Assembly: GCA_949987705.1 (NCBI GenBank)
Contig: OX465281.1
Location: 221,683,978 to 221,747,977, forward strand
DNA length: 64,000 nucleotides
Direction: 5' to 3'
Origin: Thereva unica
Taxonomy: Eukaryota > Arthropoda > Insecta > Diptera > Therevidae
Made by a program: the position numbers and the translations under genes. The notes under the pieces were generated by a model. The model was given only the letters and a program-made list of their open reading frames with translations, was not told where the DNA came from and did no database searches. Shown here in pieces: positions 43,925 to 54,214 of the stretch. The number at the start of each line of letters is the position of its first letter. The stretch's first letter is position 1.

Positions 43925-45039
43925 GTCGTCCATATATTACGTCAGGCGATCTTTGGGATTTTTGAACCTCCCCCCCCCCCTAGTGTTATGTCGTGAGATT
44001 TGTCTCTACCTTCCCCCTAATATCACGTGAGATTATCTAGATTATTTAGTATTTAACACTAAAAATACGTATTTACGGGCGTAAGCGCAAAATTTAATTA
44101 TAGTTAACTGATCTGAAAGCAAGTCGAAAACTAGGCGCTTGTACGCGGGTGTTCACGGCGTGAGCTGGAGCCGAATTAAGTCACAAAAATATTTGCACGA
44201 AAGCGGAAAAGCGGCCGCCTGCGAGAGAATTTCCCAAACCTGTAATTTTCCCGCGTTGCCTCCCTGCAAATATATGTTGGTCCGTATATTTTAAAGGTTT
44301 TTCCAGTCACGAATCTGTTTGTGCCTTTAATGTTTTCGTTGAGGCCATAAACATTTTTGCACTTGAATTAACAGCCTGCTATGCTAAACTGTCGTCTTCG
44401 CCAGTGTGTCTGTAGGGAATCATGACGTCACCTGCATGCCAAGGCCTGTCAGGCGGATACCTTCATCGGGCCGTGCCCATGAGCGTAGCAATAAATTTCT
44501 GCTGGGGTGGGCCAGATTATAAGGCACCGTTACCGACCGGCCACAGACAGAAGTTAAACAATATGAGGAATCCTGAGATGTGATGGGTCATCTACAGGCA
44601 AACAAACATTAACTCACACCCGCACACATTTTTTTATTTTTATCCAAAAAACGCATCATTTTATAACATATCTTTTAAATTTTTTAACATAAAATAACTT
44701 AAAACGACGGTTTTGTGATACAACCCTCTTAACTTGATAGAACTGGTGATGCAAACACATCCTTAAAAGATTATTTGTTCGATTCGATTGCAACCGATAA
44801 AATTCAGTACGTTTTTTGGTCATCAAGATTAATCCCGATTCAACGGAATCAGCTTCGTTTACCTTCCTCCAGCGAAAACTCTGTCATCTCTTTTTAAATG
44901 GCCTGCCACCTTGATAGGCCGATCAGTAATAGTCATATTCTGACTCCTCTAGAAACCGGCGACAAAATCGGCATTACGTTATTCTGTTATCGTTTTGTTA
45001 TCTTGCTTAGTTCGAAAGATACACTGTGTTGCTAGGAAT

Positions 45040-45950
45040 ACAGAATCGGTGGAAAGTACTCGAGTAAATACTCATGAGTAGAGTCGAATGAAAAGTACTT
45101 AATGGGTACTTTTTACTTGTTCAAAAGTACTCGATTCTTTGAGAATCGGCGAGTACTTTTTGAAATTTTGATTTTGGATTCATGGAGGTACAACAGAGGC
45201 ACATAGATTGAAAAGAAATGAACAATAGAATTCTACTCGGAAACAAAAACGCATATCGTAAATTGCTGAAACTTGAGGAATACATCGAAAAACGTTATAA
45301 GTTTACACTATATAAGACACTAATTTGCCCTGTTGCAATAGACTGTGACGTTGGTATAACTCAATACACTTCGCTGGTTTGGATACGTCGAGCGCACGTC
45401 AGAAGAAAGAGCAGCAAAAAAGGTCTTTACTATCATCATCGAAAAGAAAGTTAGGCTGCAGCACAATTGGAGGAAGAAGAAGGAATAAGGAGAAAATTTG
45501 AAATCTCTTGCATAAGCATTCTTCTTTTTCTCCTTTGGTGAGGTACTTGGTCCAAAAGTATTGCGGCCGCTCTCTTGACTTATTGCACTATACCTGCGAC
45601 CTGTTTTAGCTTATGCATTATTCAATTCTCGATTTTCTCTGTGTTGCACGTACGTGGATTCCCAGTTGGTGAATAGCGACGCACGCATACAAACTTCTAT
45701 GCAATAAAAGATTTCCAACTTCGTTTCCACTTTGCGTTTAGGATGTAAACTGATCTAAACTTTCCTAAAGTAAGACAGAAAAATACATTTATGTGCAAAG
45801 CGTCACTACTGAGATGAACTTGCTATTACCCTGAATTTTGACTTGAATGCAAATTTTGTACTCGGTACTTGATTCTAACCTACAAGCAATGATATGAGTA
45901 ATATTACTCGGTCAAAAGTATCGAGTACTGATATGAGTAGAATCCAACCA
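45040..45950. mobile_element. hAT-like insertion with TACTCGAG subterminal repeats
   Basis: The left side has GGTGGAAAGTACTCGAGTAA, then repeated AGTACT/GAGTA motifs to about 45155. The right side (45850-45945) has GTACTCGG, TCGAGTACTG and GAGTAG motifs in opposite sense. Many animal hAT elements show this arrangement. The interior carries an RTE-type fragment. Ends are approximate. Confidence 0.4.
45218..45455 (+). pseudogene. RTE-type LINE fragment, post-RT region
   Basis: The plus strand reads GNKNAYRKLLK, then YKFTLYKTLICPVAI (GN.AY..N..L..., .IYKTLIRPV..YG) and, in another frame, LRWFGYVERTSEERAAKKVF (LRW.GHV.R.......K.V). These identify the segment after the RT in RTE-like elements. 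The intervening sequence is shortened. Confidence 0.65.
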
Positions 45951-46334
45951 GCCAGCCAGCTTGACGTCGTGCTAGCGTTTTCATCATTATTTAAACAATT
46001 AGATATACGACAAAATTATTTTTGACTTAACAAATTAGCGACAAATTATAGACCTAGACCCGTGTATGCCGTATCATATACTTCGTTTCTATTGGAGCCG
46101 AGTTGAGTTGGATTTGACCGGCCGTGCCTGGCGGTGGCCTGTAAGTAAATGGGGGTCTTTAGTGGAGAAACATGTTTTACTTAATTTCACTCAGTTTTCT
46201 ACCAAATTTACACTGGTTCTTGAGGAAAAAAAATTACATGATACTTGGCGAGACCCCCTCTCCCCACTTGAGATTGGTTGAGATTCGACTCGACCCCTTC
46301 TCTTCTAAAAGCCTCACGTAATTTATGGACGACC

Positions 46335-48555
46335 CCAAACACGTGTTAGTATTACTTAACAATAATGAGATTTGCTTACCGCATTTTTCAAGTACAATAT
46401 AGAACCGAATAGCACCTGTTTAGTATGTATTAGACAAGTTAACAAATTGGACTCGTAAATGGATTAATAAAAAATTGCAAGTGGTTGACATAATATTTAT
46501 TTTACAATTATAGGCAATTCCAAAAACAAATTCGAAAACATTTAACAAAATTTTTTAAAGTAGCTAAACTCTTTCTAAACTTAAGATTGACCTCAAAACA
46601 TTCAATCTATTGACGTGAAAATATGCATGTAGAAGAGAAAGAAAAACGAACGTACATAAGTAGATTAGAAGTTTCCCCATGTTGTGTTTAAGCCTTTTAT
46701 CCATATCTCCACATAAAGCTCCATATAAGCTTTGGCATATTGTAAAAATAGAAGTATAGAAAAAGACGACGACCAACAATAGCGAATCGAATTCAATTAA
46801 ACCTGGTGTTCGATTTCATTGAGGCCATCTTTAGAATGCCGCCATAAAAAGTTTACGAATAAAGACATATCAGGCGAATGCTGTGGCATCCCAGCAGAGG
46901 GCAGCTCGTGACTTATCCACAAACTGATTAGAATTTCAAATTCTGTTGTTGCCGATTAAGGATTAGCAGAGATTTACTAAAGAAACACTCGCGAGAATGT
47001 TTTAGGATAAAGAATGCAAACTTACATCATATTTGAACCTGGAGACACACAAGAGGCCAAGGAACTATCCCTTTTTGGTCAAGCAGTGACAGCTGGTAGT
47101 GAGCGGTGGTCGCATATTCTTGTGCTGTTATGAAGATTCATCCAATCGTAACGTGAACACTTATGTACAAACAAATCACTAGAGAGGTTGCAAGTAGTGC
47201 AAGTACGATCATAGAAATTGTAACTGAACAAATTTCACCTGGACACACAACTAAGCACTGAAACTCGTAACTCTCAACTTTTTTTGGCAACTATTTCACG
47301 AAAAACTTTTAAACAGGTTCTGAACTTCACAACAAAATACTCCTTGGGGTCCCCGTTTTCGATGGGATTTTTTTGATGGGATCAAGGTGTGTCTAGTCCG
47401 CAAAGACGTTTCCACTCCACGTCCCTTGATTTATTCGTAATTTTCGTTTTTTTTTAAATGTTCGGATTATGTCGCGGTTCCCTTTTCAAATTGTTATCCC
47501 CGCAGCATAAGAAGCTACACGGTGTGTTCGATGGCACAGAACTCTAGACTGGGTATATATGTACTTAAAATATATTCGAGTATTAAAGACGTTACGGATT
47601 GCCCGGCCTCTTCCTAGGGAGATCTGAGAAGGGAACTTGTCTCTACCGTTGTATTGGAATGACTGTTTTCTGGTGTCTTGTCTTGCCTTCTTGCCTAGTG
47701 CCTTAGTAAATCGTTAGAGGAGGAAGCGAGGAGCTGTTGTTTCACGGCTTTAGCTCATATGTTCCTCCACATGAATCGATGGACTTTTCAACATATATCC
47801 ACTTAGCTAGATCCGACTAGCGCGAAAGTTAGTTTCCTGCTTCGGGTTGAAAAAAACAACAAAATTTTGTTTGTCGTCTTGTATCTTCCAATAATGAACA
47901 AGACAACAAATTAGATAAATGCTTGAAGAATTTCGTATTGGTCATCCGTGGTTTAAATTGATTTAAAACAACAACAAGAATTCCATGACACTTTACTTGA
48001 ATGTGCGGTCCAATGTGGTGGCTGTGTGGACGCATTTCTCACCAGTTTCATTTTTTCGGGGGGATAAACATTTTCCATGAGATTTATTTCTCTACAGCTG
48101 TGGATAAATTAAACTGTTGAGGCCGCCTGCCGATATTATTTTGAATCTTGATTGGGTTATTTAAGGACTAAGTTGAATTCTTGGAATTGCTGTCGTGATT
48201 TGTTGAGAGCACACACGAAGGTCAACATTTAGCAGGAATTAGTAATGAATTATGTTTAATGTGACACAGATTAAAGCATTGTAAAAATTAATTGGTTAGT
48301 TTGCATAAATTAATAGGACGAGAATTTTATTTAAAAAAAAAAAAATACATATTCAGGTGATTTGGAAATTCAAAGGAAAAAAGGTGGAATGTTATGAGCT
48401 TTGAAAATTACGGGTCCACTTTGCAAAAAATGTTGAAAATAGGACATAATGTTAAAATATTTGTAAAAATCAATTGTTTCATTTATTGGGTGATTCATTT
48501 AGAGCCACCGTTTCAAAAATAACGCTATTACTATTACTACAATATTAATTTTTTG
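46335..48555. other. Non-coding stretch
   Basis: No gene, RNA or paired repeat was recognised. Frames at 46564-46779 and 47829-48035 (minus) have no motif. Confidence 0.45.
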
Positions 48556-48718
48556 ACGTGATAACGTCTTATAAATCGATGAGTATAGGAAGTCATTAGC
48601 GCAAATAGTCGCGCCACGCACGACTATCCCCACCACTACTTAACGACGGGAACGGGACGGGACATTTTGCGCTAATGACTTCTTATACTCATCGATTTAT
48701 AAGACGTTGTCACGTCAA
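48554..48718. repeat. 165-bp hairpin with Helentron-like end motif
   Basis: TTGACGTGATAACGTCTTAT and ATAAGACGTTGTCACGTCAA are inverted, and the pairing continues through AAATCGATGAGTATA..AGTCATTAGCGCAAA on each side. This gives arms of about 53 bp around a spacer with GGGACGGGAC units. The outer motif equals that at 13257 and 14233-14250. It may be a solo end or a minimal non-autonomous relative. Confidence 0.7.
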
Positions 48719-48789
48719 TAAATACATTTTTTTAAAGCGACTAACACTTTCGAGCATTTCGAGTGGTATTTGGCTAATGACGCGAATTA

Positions 48790-50465
48790 GCTTCTTTTTT
48801 TTTTATGAAAAAGCCAAGCTTAGGTGTAACTCTTTGTACTACCAGTCCGTCATGTCGTTCAGTTCATGGTGCAATGTCTAGTAGTAGCTTGGTTTGAAGA
48901 ATAGAGGAGAATAGAAAAGGTTAGAGGTGGTCTGGAGGGTGTAGAAGAAAATGACGATGGACCTCACGTTTGAACTCTAAGGTGTTGTACGAGTTCGGAA
49001 ATACTGACTGCGGGAGATTATTCCACAGTCGAGTTGTTCTATTCATAAACGAACTTCTAAACCGTATTGTGCGTGAACGAGGGGGCTGTAGGGTATGGGG
49101 GTGAGCCGAGCGGGCTAGTCTTGTGTTGCGGGAAAAGTATTGCCGTGCAGGCAGGAGGTCCTGAATTTCGGTGGAACAGTCGCTATGGTAATAGCGATAA
49201 AGTATGGAGAGGGCTGCTACATTCCTACGGTGGCTCAAGGTGTCTATGGAGGCGCGAAAGGGGCCATCACCAATGAGTTTGAGGGCACGATTTTGCACCT
49301 TGTCGAGACAAGCCAAGGTGGTTTTTGGGGCGCCTGCCCAGATATGCGAGTTGTATTCGAGGCGCGGCCGAATGTAGGATTTGTATATTGTAGCCAATGC
49401 GGCTGGCTGGAGGAGGAACTTGCATCTCTTGAGAAATCCAAGGCATTTGGAGGCTTGCTTGGCGATTTGGAATATGTGATCGTTCCATCGCAGATGCTCC
49501 GTTAAAGTTACCCCTAGGATGTTGAGAGTTGAGTCAGCCGTTAGACTCTCTCCATCCACCGAGACAGGAGGAAGGTCGGTACAATTTTTGTTAGAGATCA
49601 GACAGTGCTTCGTTTTTGTGGCATTGAATTCGACGCGGTTCATTTCGCCCCAATGAAGAATCGATTCGATATCCCGGTTGATCGAAGCCGACATCAGTTG
49701 ACGGTGGTAAAGACAAGGTCTGGCACGTGCTTGTCTTATATTGTCGAAGGAGTAAGAGAAATTCAGAGTACCGTCATCAGCGAAACAGTGAAGTGGGTTG
49801 GAGGGGCTTGAGAGCAGATCATTAATGAAGATTAGAAAAAGTGCGGGTGAGAGAATTGACCCCTGGGGAACTCCGGCCGAAATGGTGTGGGGGTTGGATT
49901 CGACGCCATCCAATACTACCTTGATTGAACGGCCTGAAAGAAAGCTCTTAATCCAGTTCCTTAGAACTAAGTGTATACCAATAGCTTGGAGTTTATTCAA
50001 CAGAGCTGGGTGCCATACTCTGTCAAAAGCCTTTGATATATCTAGAGCAACTAGGCTAGACTCACCAAAGCTGTGAATGCTTTGGTTGATACGCTCGGTT
50101 AAACACACAAGCAGATCGCCAGTAGACCGTTTAGATCTGAAGCCGTATTGCCTGTCGTGTATAATTTGGTTGGATTCTAGATATTTCATCAGCTTTTTAT
50201 TGATTATTGTCTCCATGATTTTGGAGAGAACAGAAGTAATTGCTATTGGGCGGTAGTTTAAGGGGTCGCTGGCTTCACCTTTTTTTGGGATTGGCTGAAC
50301 ATGAGCTAGTTTCCAGGAGTCGGGATACACTCCGGAGAAGTAAGACACGGCAAAAAGTTTGCGCAGAGGTTTAGCCAAAGGTGAGGCACATTTTTTAAGT
50401 ACCATAGGGGGGATTTTGTCGGGACCAGTGGATTTATTGGCGTCGAGTTCTTTGAGACACTAAGA
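48790..50465 (-). mobile_element. CR1-like LINE copy E, best preserved
   Basis: A 5'-truncated element reading right to left. It starts inside ORF2 at CLKELDANKSTGPDKIPP (50465), contains the RT and post-RT domain without a stop, and ends with a 3' UTR (GACGGACTGGTAGTACAAAG) and an A-rich tail near 48795. Its head faces copy F 0.25 kb away. It is the reference for the other copies at 1-760, 930-1205, 2956-5815, 22655-23100, 24085-24220, 42195-42880 and 50690-52420. Confidence 0.9.
48921..50465 (-). CDS. LINE ORF2 C-terminal part: reverse transcriptase
   Basis: An open frame of 494 codons from the first ATG (50405) extends about 20 codons further upstream without a start. The RT would copy the element's own RNA at the nick. 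From that ATG: QPIPKKGEASDPLNYRP (37-53), QYGFRSKRSTGDLL (86-99), VALDISKAFD with the first catalytic Asp (119-128), SAGVPQGSILSP (176-187), FADDG, the active-site box (208-212), FNATKTKHCLIS (260-271) and LNILGVTL (294-301). After the RT come LDKVQNRALKLIGD and SHRRNVAALSILYRYYH, then the R..H.F..HPPD ending. The endonuclease and ORF1 are missing by 5' truncation, so it cannot be autonomous. The absence of stops suggests recent insertion. CR1 group is my best reading; Jockey relatives are possible. Confidence 0.88.
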
Positions 50466-50546
50466 CGAATTACATAGAGTATTATCTTATTACGTCTTGC
50501 TAATTTAAATTGTTATTTGGAGTGCCAAAATTAAAAAATTAAAAGT

Positions 50547-50640
50547 TAGGGGTCGTCCATTTAATTTCGTGAGGTATTTAGGGAAAGGGGGGGACGAGCC
50601 GAATTTCACCCAATCTCACTTAATTAATTATTTTTTTAAA
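50547..50640. repeat. Lone GGGGTCGTCCAT-type DNA-element end
   Basis: AGGGGTCGTCCATTTAATTTCGTGAGG followed by a G-run resembles the ends of the 43925-46334 element (given here in two parts: AGGGGTCGTCCATTT and AATTTCGTGAGG). No partner end is present, so this is a fragment lying between the two head-to-head LINE copies. Confidence 0.55.
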
Positions 50641-50689
50641 AAAATGTCTGTTCGCCGTAAATTCTTCTCCTCCTCTTCTTACCCTATGC

Positions 50690-52420
50690 TACTAAGTCAC
50701 CCCTCACTTTCGAGAATACCACCCACTCAATGGACGGGGTTCACTTCAGGACGCGCCAGGTATTCAGGTGTCTCAAAGAACTCGACGTCAACAAATGCAC
50801 TGGCCCCGAAAAAATTCAACCTGTGGTACTTAAAAAAAGTGCCTCATCTTTGGCGAAACCCCTGTGCAAACTTTTTGCCCTGTCTTACTTCTTCGGAGTG
50901 TATCCCGACTCTTGAAAACCAGCTCTTGTTCAGCCAATCATAAAAGATTAACCCAGCGACGCCTTAAACTACCGCCCAATGGCAATTATTTCTGTTCTCT
51001 TCAAAGTCATGGAGACAATAATCAATAGAAAGCTGATGAAATATGTAGAATCCAACCAATTTATACACGACAGGCAATACGGGCTTAGACCAAAACGGTC
51101 TACTGGCGATCTGTTTGTATGTTTAACCGAGCGTATCAACCAAAGCATTCACAGCTTTGGTGAGTTTGGTCTGGTTGCTCTAGATACCCCAAAGGCTTTT
51201 GACAGAGTATGGCACCCTGCTCTGTTGACTAAGCTCCAAGCTATTGGTATAAACTTAGTTCTAAGGCACTGAATTAAGAGCTTTCTTTCAGGCCGTTCAA
51301 TCAAGGTTGTATTTCATGGCGTCGAAACCAACCCCCACGCTATTTCGGTCGGAGTTACCCAGGGCTCAATTCTATCACCCGCAGTTTTCCTAATCTTCAT
51401 TAATGATCTGCTTTCCATCCCCTCCAACCCATCTTACTGCTTCGCCGATGACGCCACTTTGCATTTCTCCTACTCCTCCTAATATATGTAAGACAAACCT
51501 TGGCCAGGCCTTGTCTTTACAACCGTGAACTGATGCCCATTTAGATCAACCAGGATATTGAATCGATTCTTGATTGGGGCGACATGAATCGTGCTGAATT
51601 TAACGCCACCAAAACGAAGTGTACTGTGTTATCTCCAACAAAAATAATACCGACCTTCCTCCTATCTCAGTGGGTAAAGAGAATCTAACGGCTGAGTCAA
51701 CTCTCAACATCCAAGGGGTAATTTTATCGAAGGATCTGCTATGGAATGATCACATATTCCAAATCGTTAAACAAGCCATGGATTTCTCAAGAGATGCAAG
51801 TTTGTCCTCAAGCCAGCCGCCCTTGCTACAATCTTCAAATCCTACATTCGGGCCCACCTTGAATACAATTCGTATATTCGGGCAAGCGCCCCAAAAAACA
51901 CCTTGGCTTGCCTCCACAAGGTGGATGATCGTGCCCTCAAACTCATTGGCGATGGTCCCTTACGCGCCCATATAGAAACCTTAAGCCACCGTAGGAATGT
52001 AGCAGTCCTCTCTATATTTCATAGCTATTACCATAGCGACTGTTCCACTGAAATTCAGGACCTCCTGCCTGCACGGAAACATTTTTCCAACAACACAAGA
52101 CTAGCCCACTCGGCTAACTCATACCCTACAGCCCCCCTTCGCGTACAATACGGTCTAGAAGTTCTTTTATGATTAGAACAAACAATTCGACTGTGGAATA
52201 ACCTGCCGCAGTCAGTATTTCTGAACTCTTACAACACCTTAGAGTTCAATCGTAAGGTTCATCGACATTTTCTTCTACACCCTCCAGATCCCCCCTAAAC
52301 TTTCTTATTCTTCTCTATTCTTCAAACCAAGCTTACTACTAGACAGTTTAACATGATCTGAGCTACATGACGGACTGGTAGTCGAAACGGTCACTCCTAA
52401 GCTTGGGTTTTCATACAAAA
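50690..52420 (+). mobile_element. CR1-like LINE copy F, degenerate
   Basis: Plus strand: FRCLKELDVNKCTGPEKI (50760-50810), RKLMKYVESNQFIHDRQYG (51030-51080), RSTGDLFVCLTERINQ (51105-51150), LDTPKAFDRVWHPALL (51180-51225; SKAFD reads PKAFD), ILSPAVFLIFINDLLSIP (51370-51420), CFADDATLHFSY (51439), LACLHKVDDRALKLIGDGPL (51906-51965) and SHRRNVAVLSI (51985). The 3' UTR with GACGGACTGGTAGTC ends in ACAAAAAAAC near 52420. At least five stops or frameshifts are present. The start is within about 80 bp of where copy E starts in family coordinates. Confidence 0.87.
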
Positions 52421-52682
52421 AAACTACTTGTTTTTATAACAAGTTGATGCAGATAGTTTAGTCCCTCTCCCACCGATCATAAGTTCGTTTATTGGGAAAC
52501 CTGTATTATTTAGGGATTGACCACAATAATTGCTTGCTGAAAATAAAAAAAAAATATGTTGTCTCATCTCATACTCCATCGAACTAAGTTTATTGGCAGA
52601 ATTTTATTTAGAGGTTCCCTTTCCATACAAATGTGAACTGTAATTTTGTGTAATCATACAAATCTTCCAAGCTTACAACACT
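52421..52682. other. Spacer between LINE copies
   Basis: AT-rich sequence without recognised features. It ends at the 12-bp duplication of the RTE copy. Confidence 0.4.
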
Positions 52683-54214
52683 GTATTTACAGACCATCCA
52701 TCTAATGGCGCTACAGCCCAAATCGAGCCTTGGCCTCCTCTAGGGCATTTCTCCAAGTTGGACGGTCCCTTGCAGCATGTCTCCAGTTCCGGATGTTGAG
52801 CATTGCCTCTGCGTCAGCCGTCACAGAGTCTATCCATCTCCTCTTGGGTCTACCTACTGGCCTACTTCCGAAATTTCTGAGGCTATAAGCCGTTTTGGGA
52901 TACGATTGTCCTCCATCCTGATTACGTGGCCGGCTAGTCTCAGTCTGTTAATTTTTATTAAAGTTGAGAGTTGTGGGTCGTCAAAAATTTCATACAACTC
53001 GTTGTTGTATCTCCTTCGCCATATTCCATCCTCTCTCGTTGGGCCTATTTGAGGACTTTTTTCTCAAACCTGTTGACTCGTTCCTCTATGTTCTAGGTCA
53101 TAGTCCAAGTCTCGCTACCATAACACAGTACTGGTCGTATTACTGTTTTGTAGAGTGAGAGTTTCGTTTTCCTGTGCACAAATCTTGAGTGCAGGATTTG
53201 TTTTTGGGCATAAAAGGCTCTATTAGCCAGTAGTACTCCTCTGGTTATTTCTTCTTTTTATTGTTTTTTTTTGTGATTGTAGACCCAAGGTAGACTGTTT
53301 TATCGACTACTTCTAGGTTATGTTCTTCGATGGTTACATTTCTTCCCATTCTAAATCTTCCTGCTCTGGATTGTTGCATCACCTTTGTTTTTTCTTCGTT
53401 TATTTTCAGGCCTATGTCCTTGGCCGCCTCTTTTAATTCGACATAAGCTTCTTTTGCTGCCAAAAAGGACCTTCCCACGATGTTCACGTCATCCACATAT
53501 CCAAGTAATTGAACCGACTGTGTACTTATTGATGCACTTCTCTGGACTGACGTTTTCCTTATTACCCATTCTAGGGCCAGGTTGAAAAGCATGGGGGCCA
53601 GGCCATAACCTTGTCTAAGTCCTTGACGTACTTCGAACTCCTCTGTTATAACATTTTGGATCCTTACTTTCGCCAGTGAACTATTTGTGGCGCATTTGAT
53701 CAGTTACATCAACTTGGAGGGCACTCCTATTTCCGATAAGATCTCGTATAGCCTCTCTCTGTTTATTGAGTCATATGCCTGTTGAAAGTCGACAAATATC
53801 TGGTATATATCTACATTCCTTTTCCAGGTTTTCTCCAGAATTTGCCTTAAGGTCAGCAGTTGCTCCGATGTTGACCTGTTTGTCCTAAAGCCAGCTTGAT
53901 ATTCTCCTATAAGGCCTTCCGCTATAGGTTCCAGTTTTTGTTTCACAAGGATTGTGAAGATTTTGTAGCTGGTGCTGAGGAGTGAGATGCCTCTGTAGTT
54001 TTTGCAGTTTAATTTATCTCCTTTCTTATATATTGGACATATAATCGCTTTCTTCCAGTCCTCTGGTATAACTTCTTCCTTCCAGATGGTGCATATGAGT
54101 TCGTGTAAGGTTTGTAATTGTTGCGGTCCTCCTTCCTTTAGCAGCTCAGCTGCTATTCGATCGGCGCCAGGCGATTTGTTGCTGTTCTACCTTTTTACAG
54201 CAGTATTTACAGAC
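52683..54214 (-). mobile_element. RTE-type LINE copy with 12-bp target duplication
   Basis: GTATTTACAGAC at 52683-52694 and 54203-54214 bounds a minus-strand insert of 1508 bp. From its truncated 5' end: NSNKSPGADRIAAELLK (about 54185), ICPIYKKGDKLNCKNYRGIS (54050-54000), YQAGFRTNRST (53895), IFVDFQQAYDSI (53797-53765, first catalytic Asp), VRQGLRQGYGLAPMLFN (53640-53590), GYVDDVNIVGRS (53500; YADD reads YVDD), RLRLAGHVIRMEDNRIPKRL (about 52940) and PKRRWIDSVTADAEAM (about 52830). It ends EEAKARFGL, stop, GATGGATG tail. One in-frame TAA (53706-53708) and a frameshift near 53265 inactivate it. Confidence 0.92.

Larger units (their letters stand above)
43925..46334. mobile_element. 2.4-kb DNA element with GTCGTCCATA ends
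   Basis: GTCGTCCATATATTACGTCA at the left mirrors ACGTAATTTATGGACGACCC at the right. Inside each end are C-rich / G-poor tracts (CCCCCCCCCC near 43972; CCCCTCTCCCC near 46255). No transposase frame was found, so it is non-autonomous. It contains a hAT-like insertion at about 45040-45950. A single end of the same type is present at 50552-50600, and an opposite-strand copy at 37195-38000. Target duplication unclear. Confidence 0.7.
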
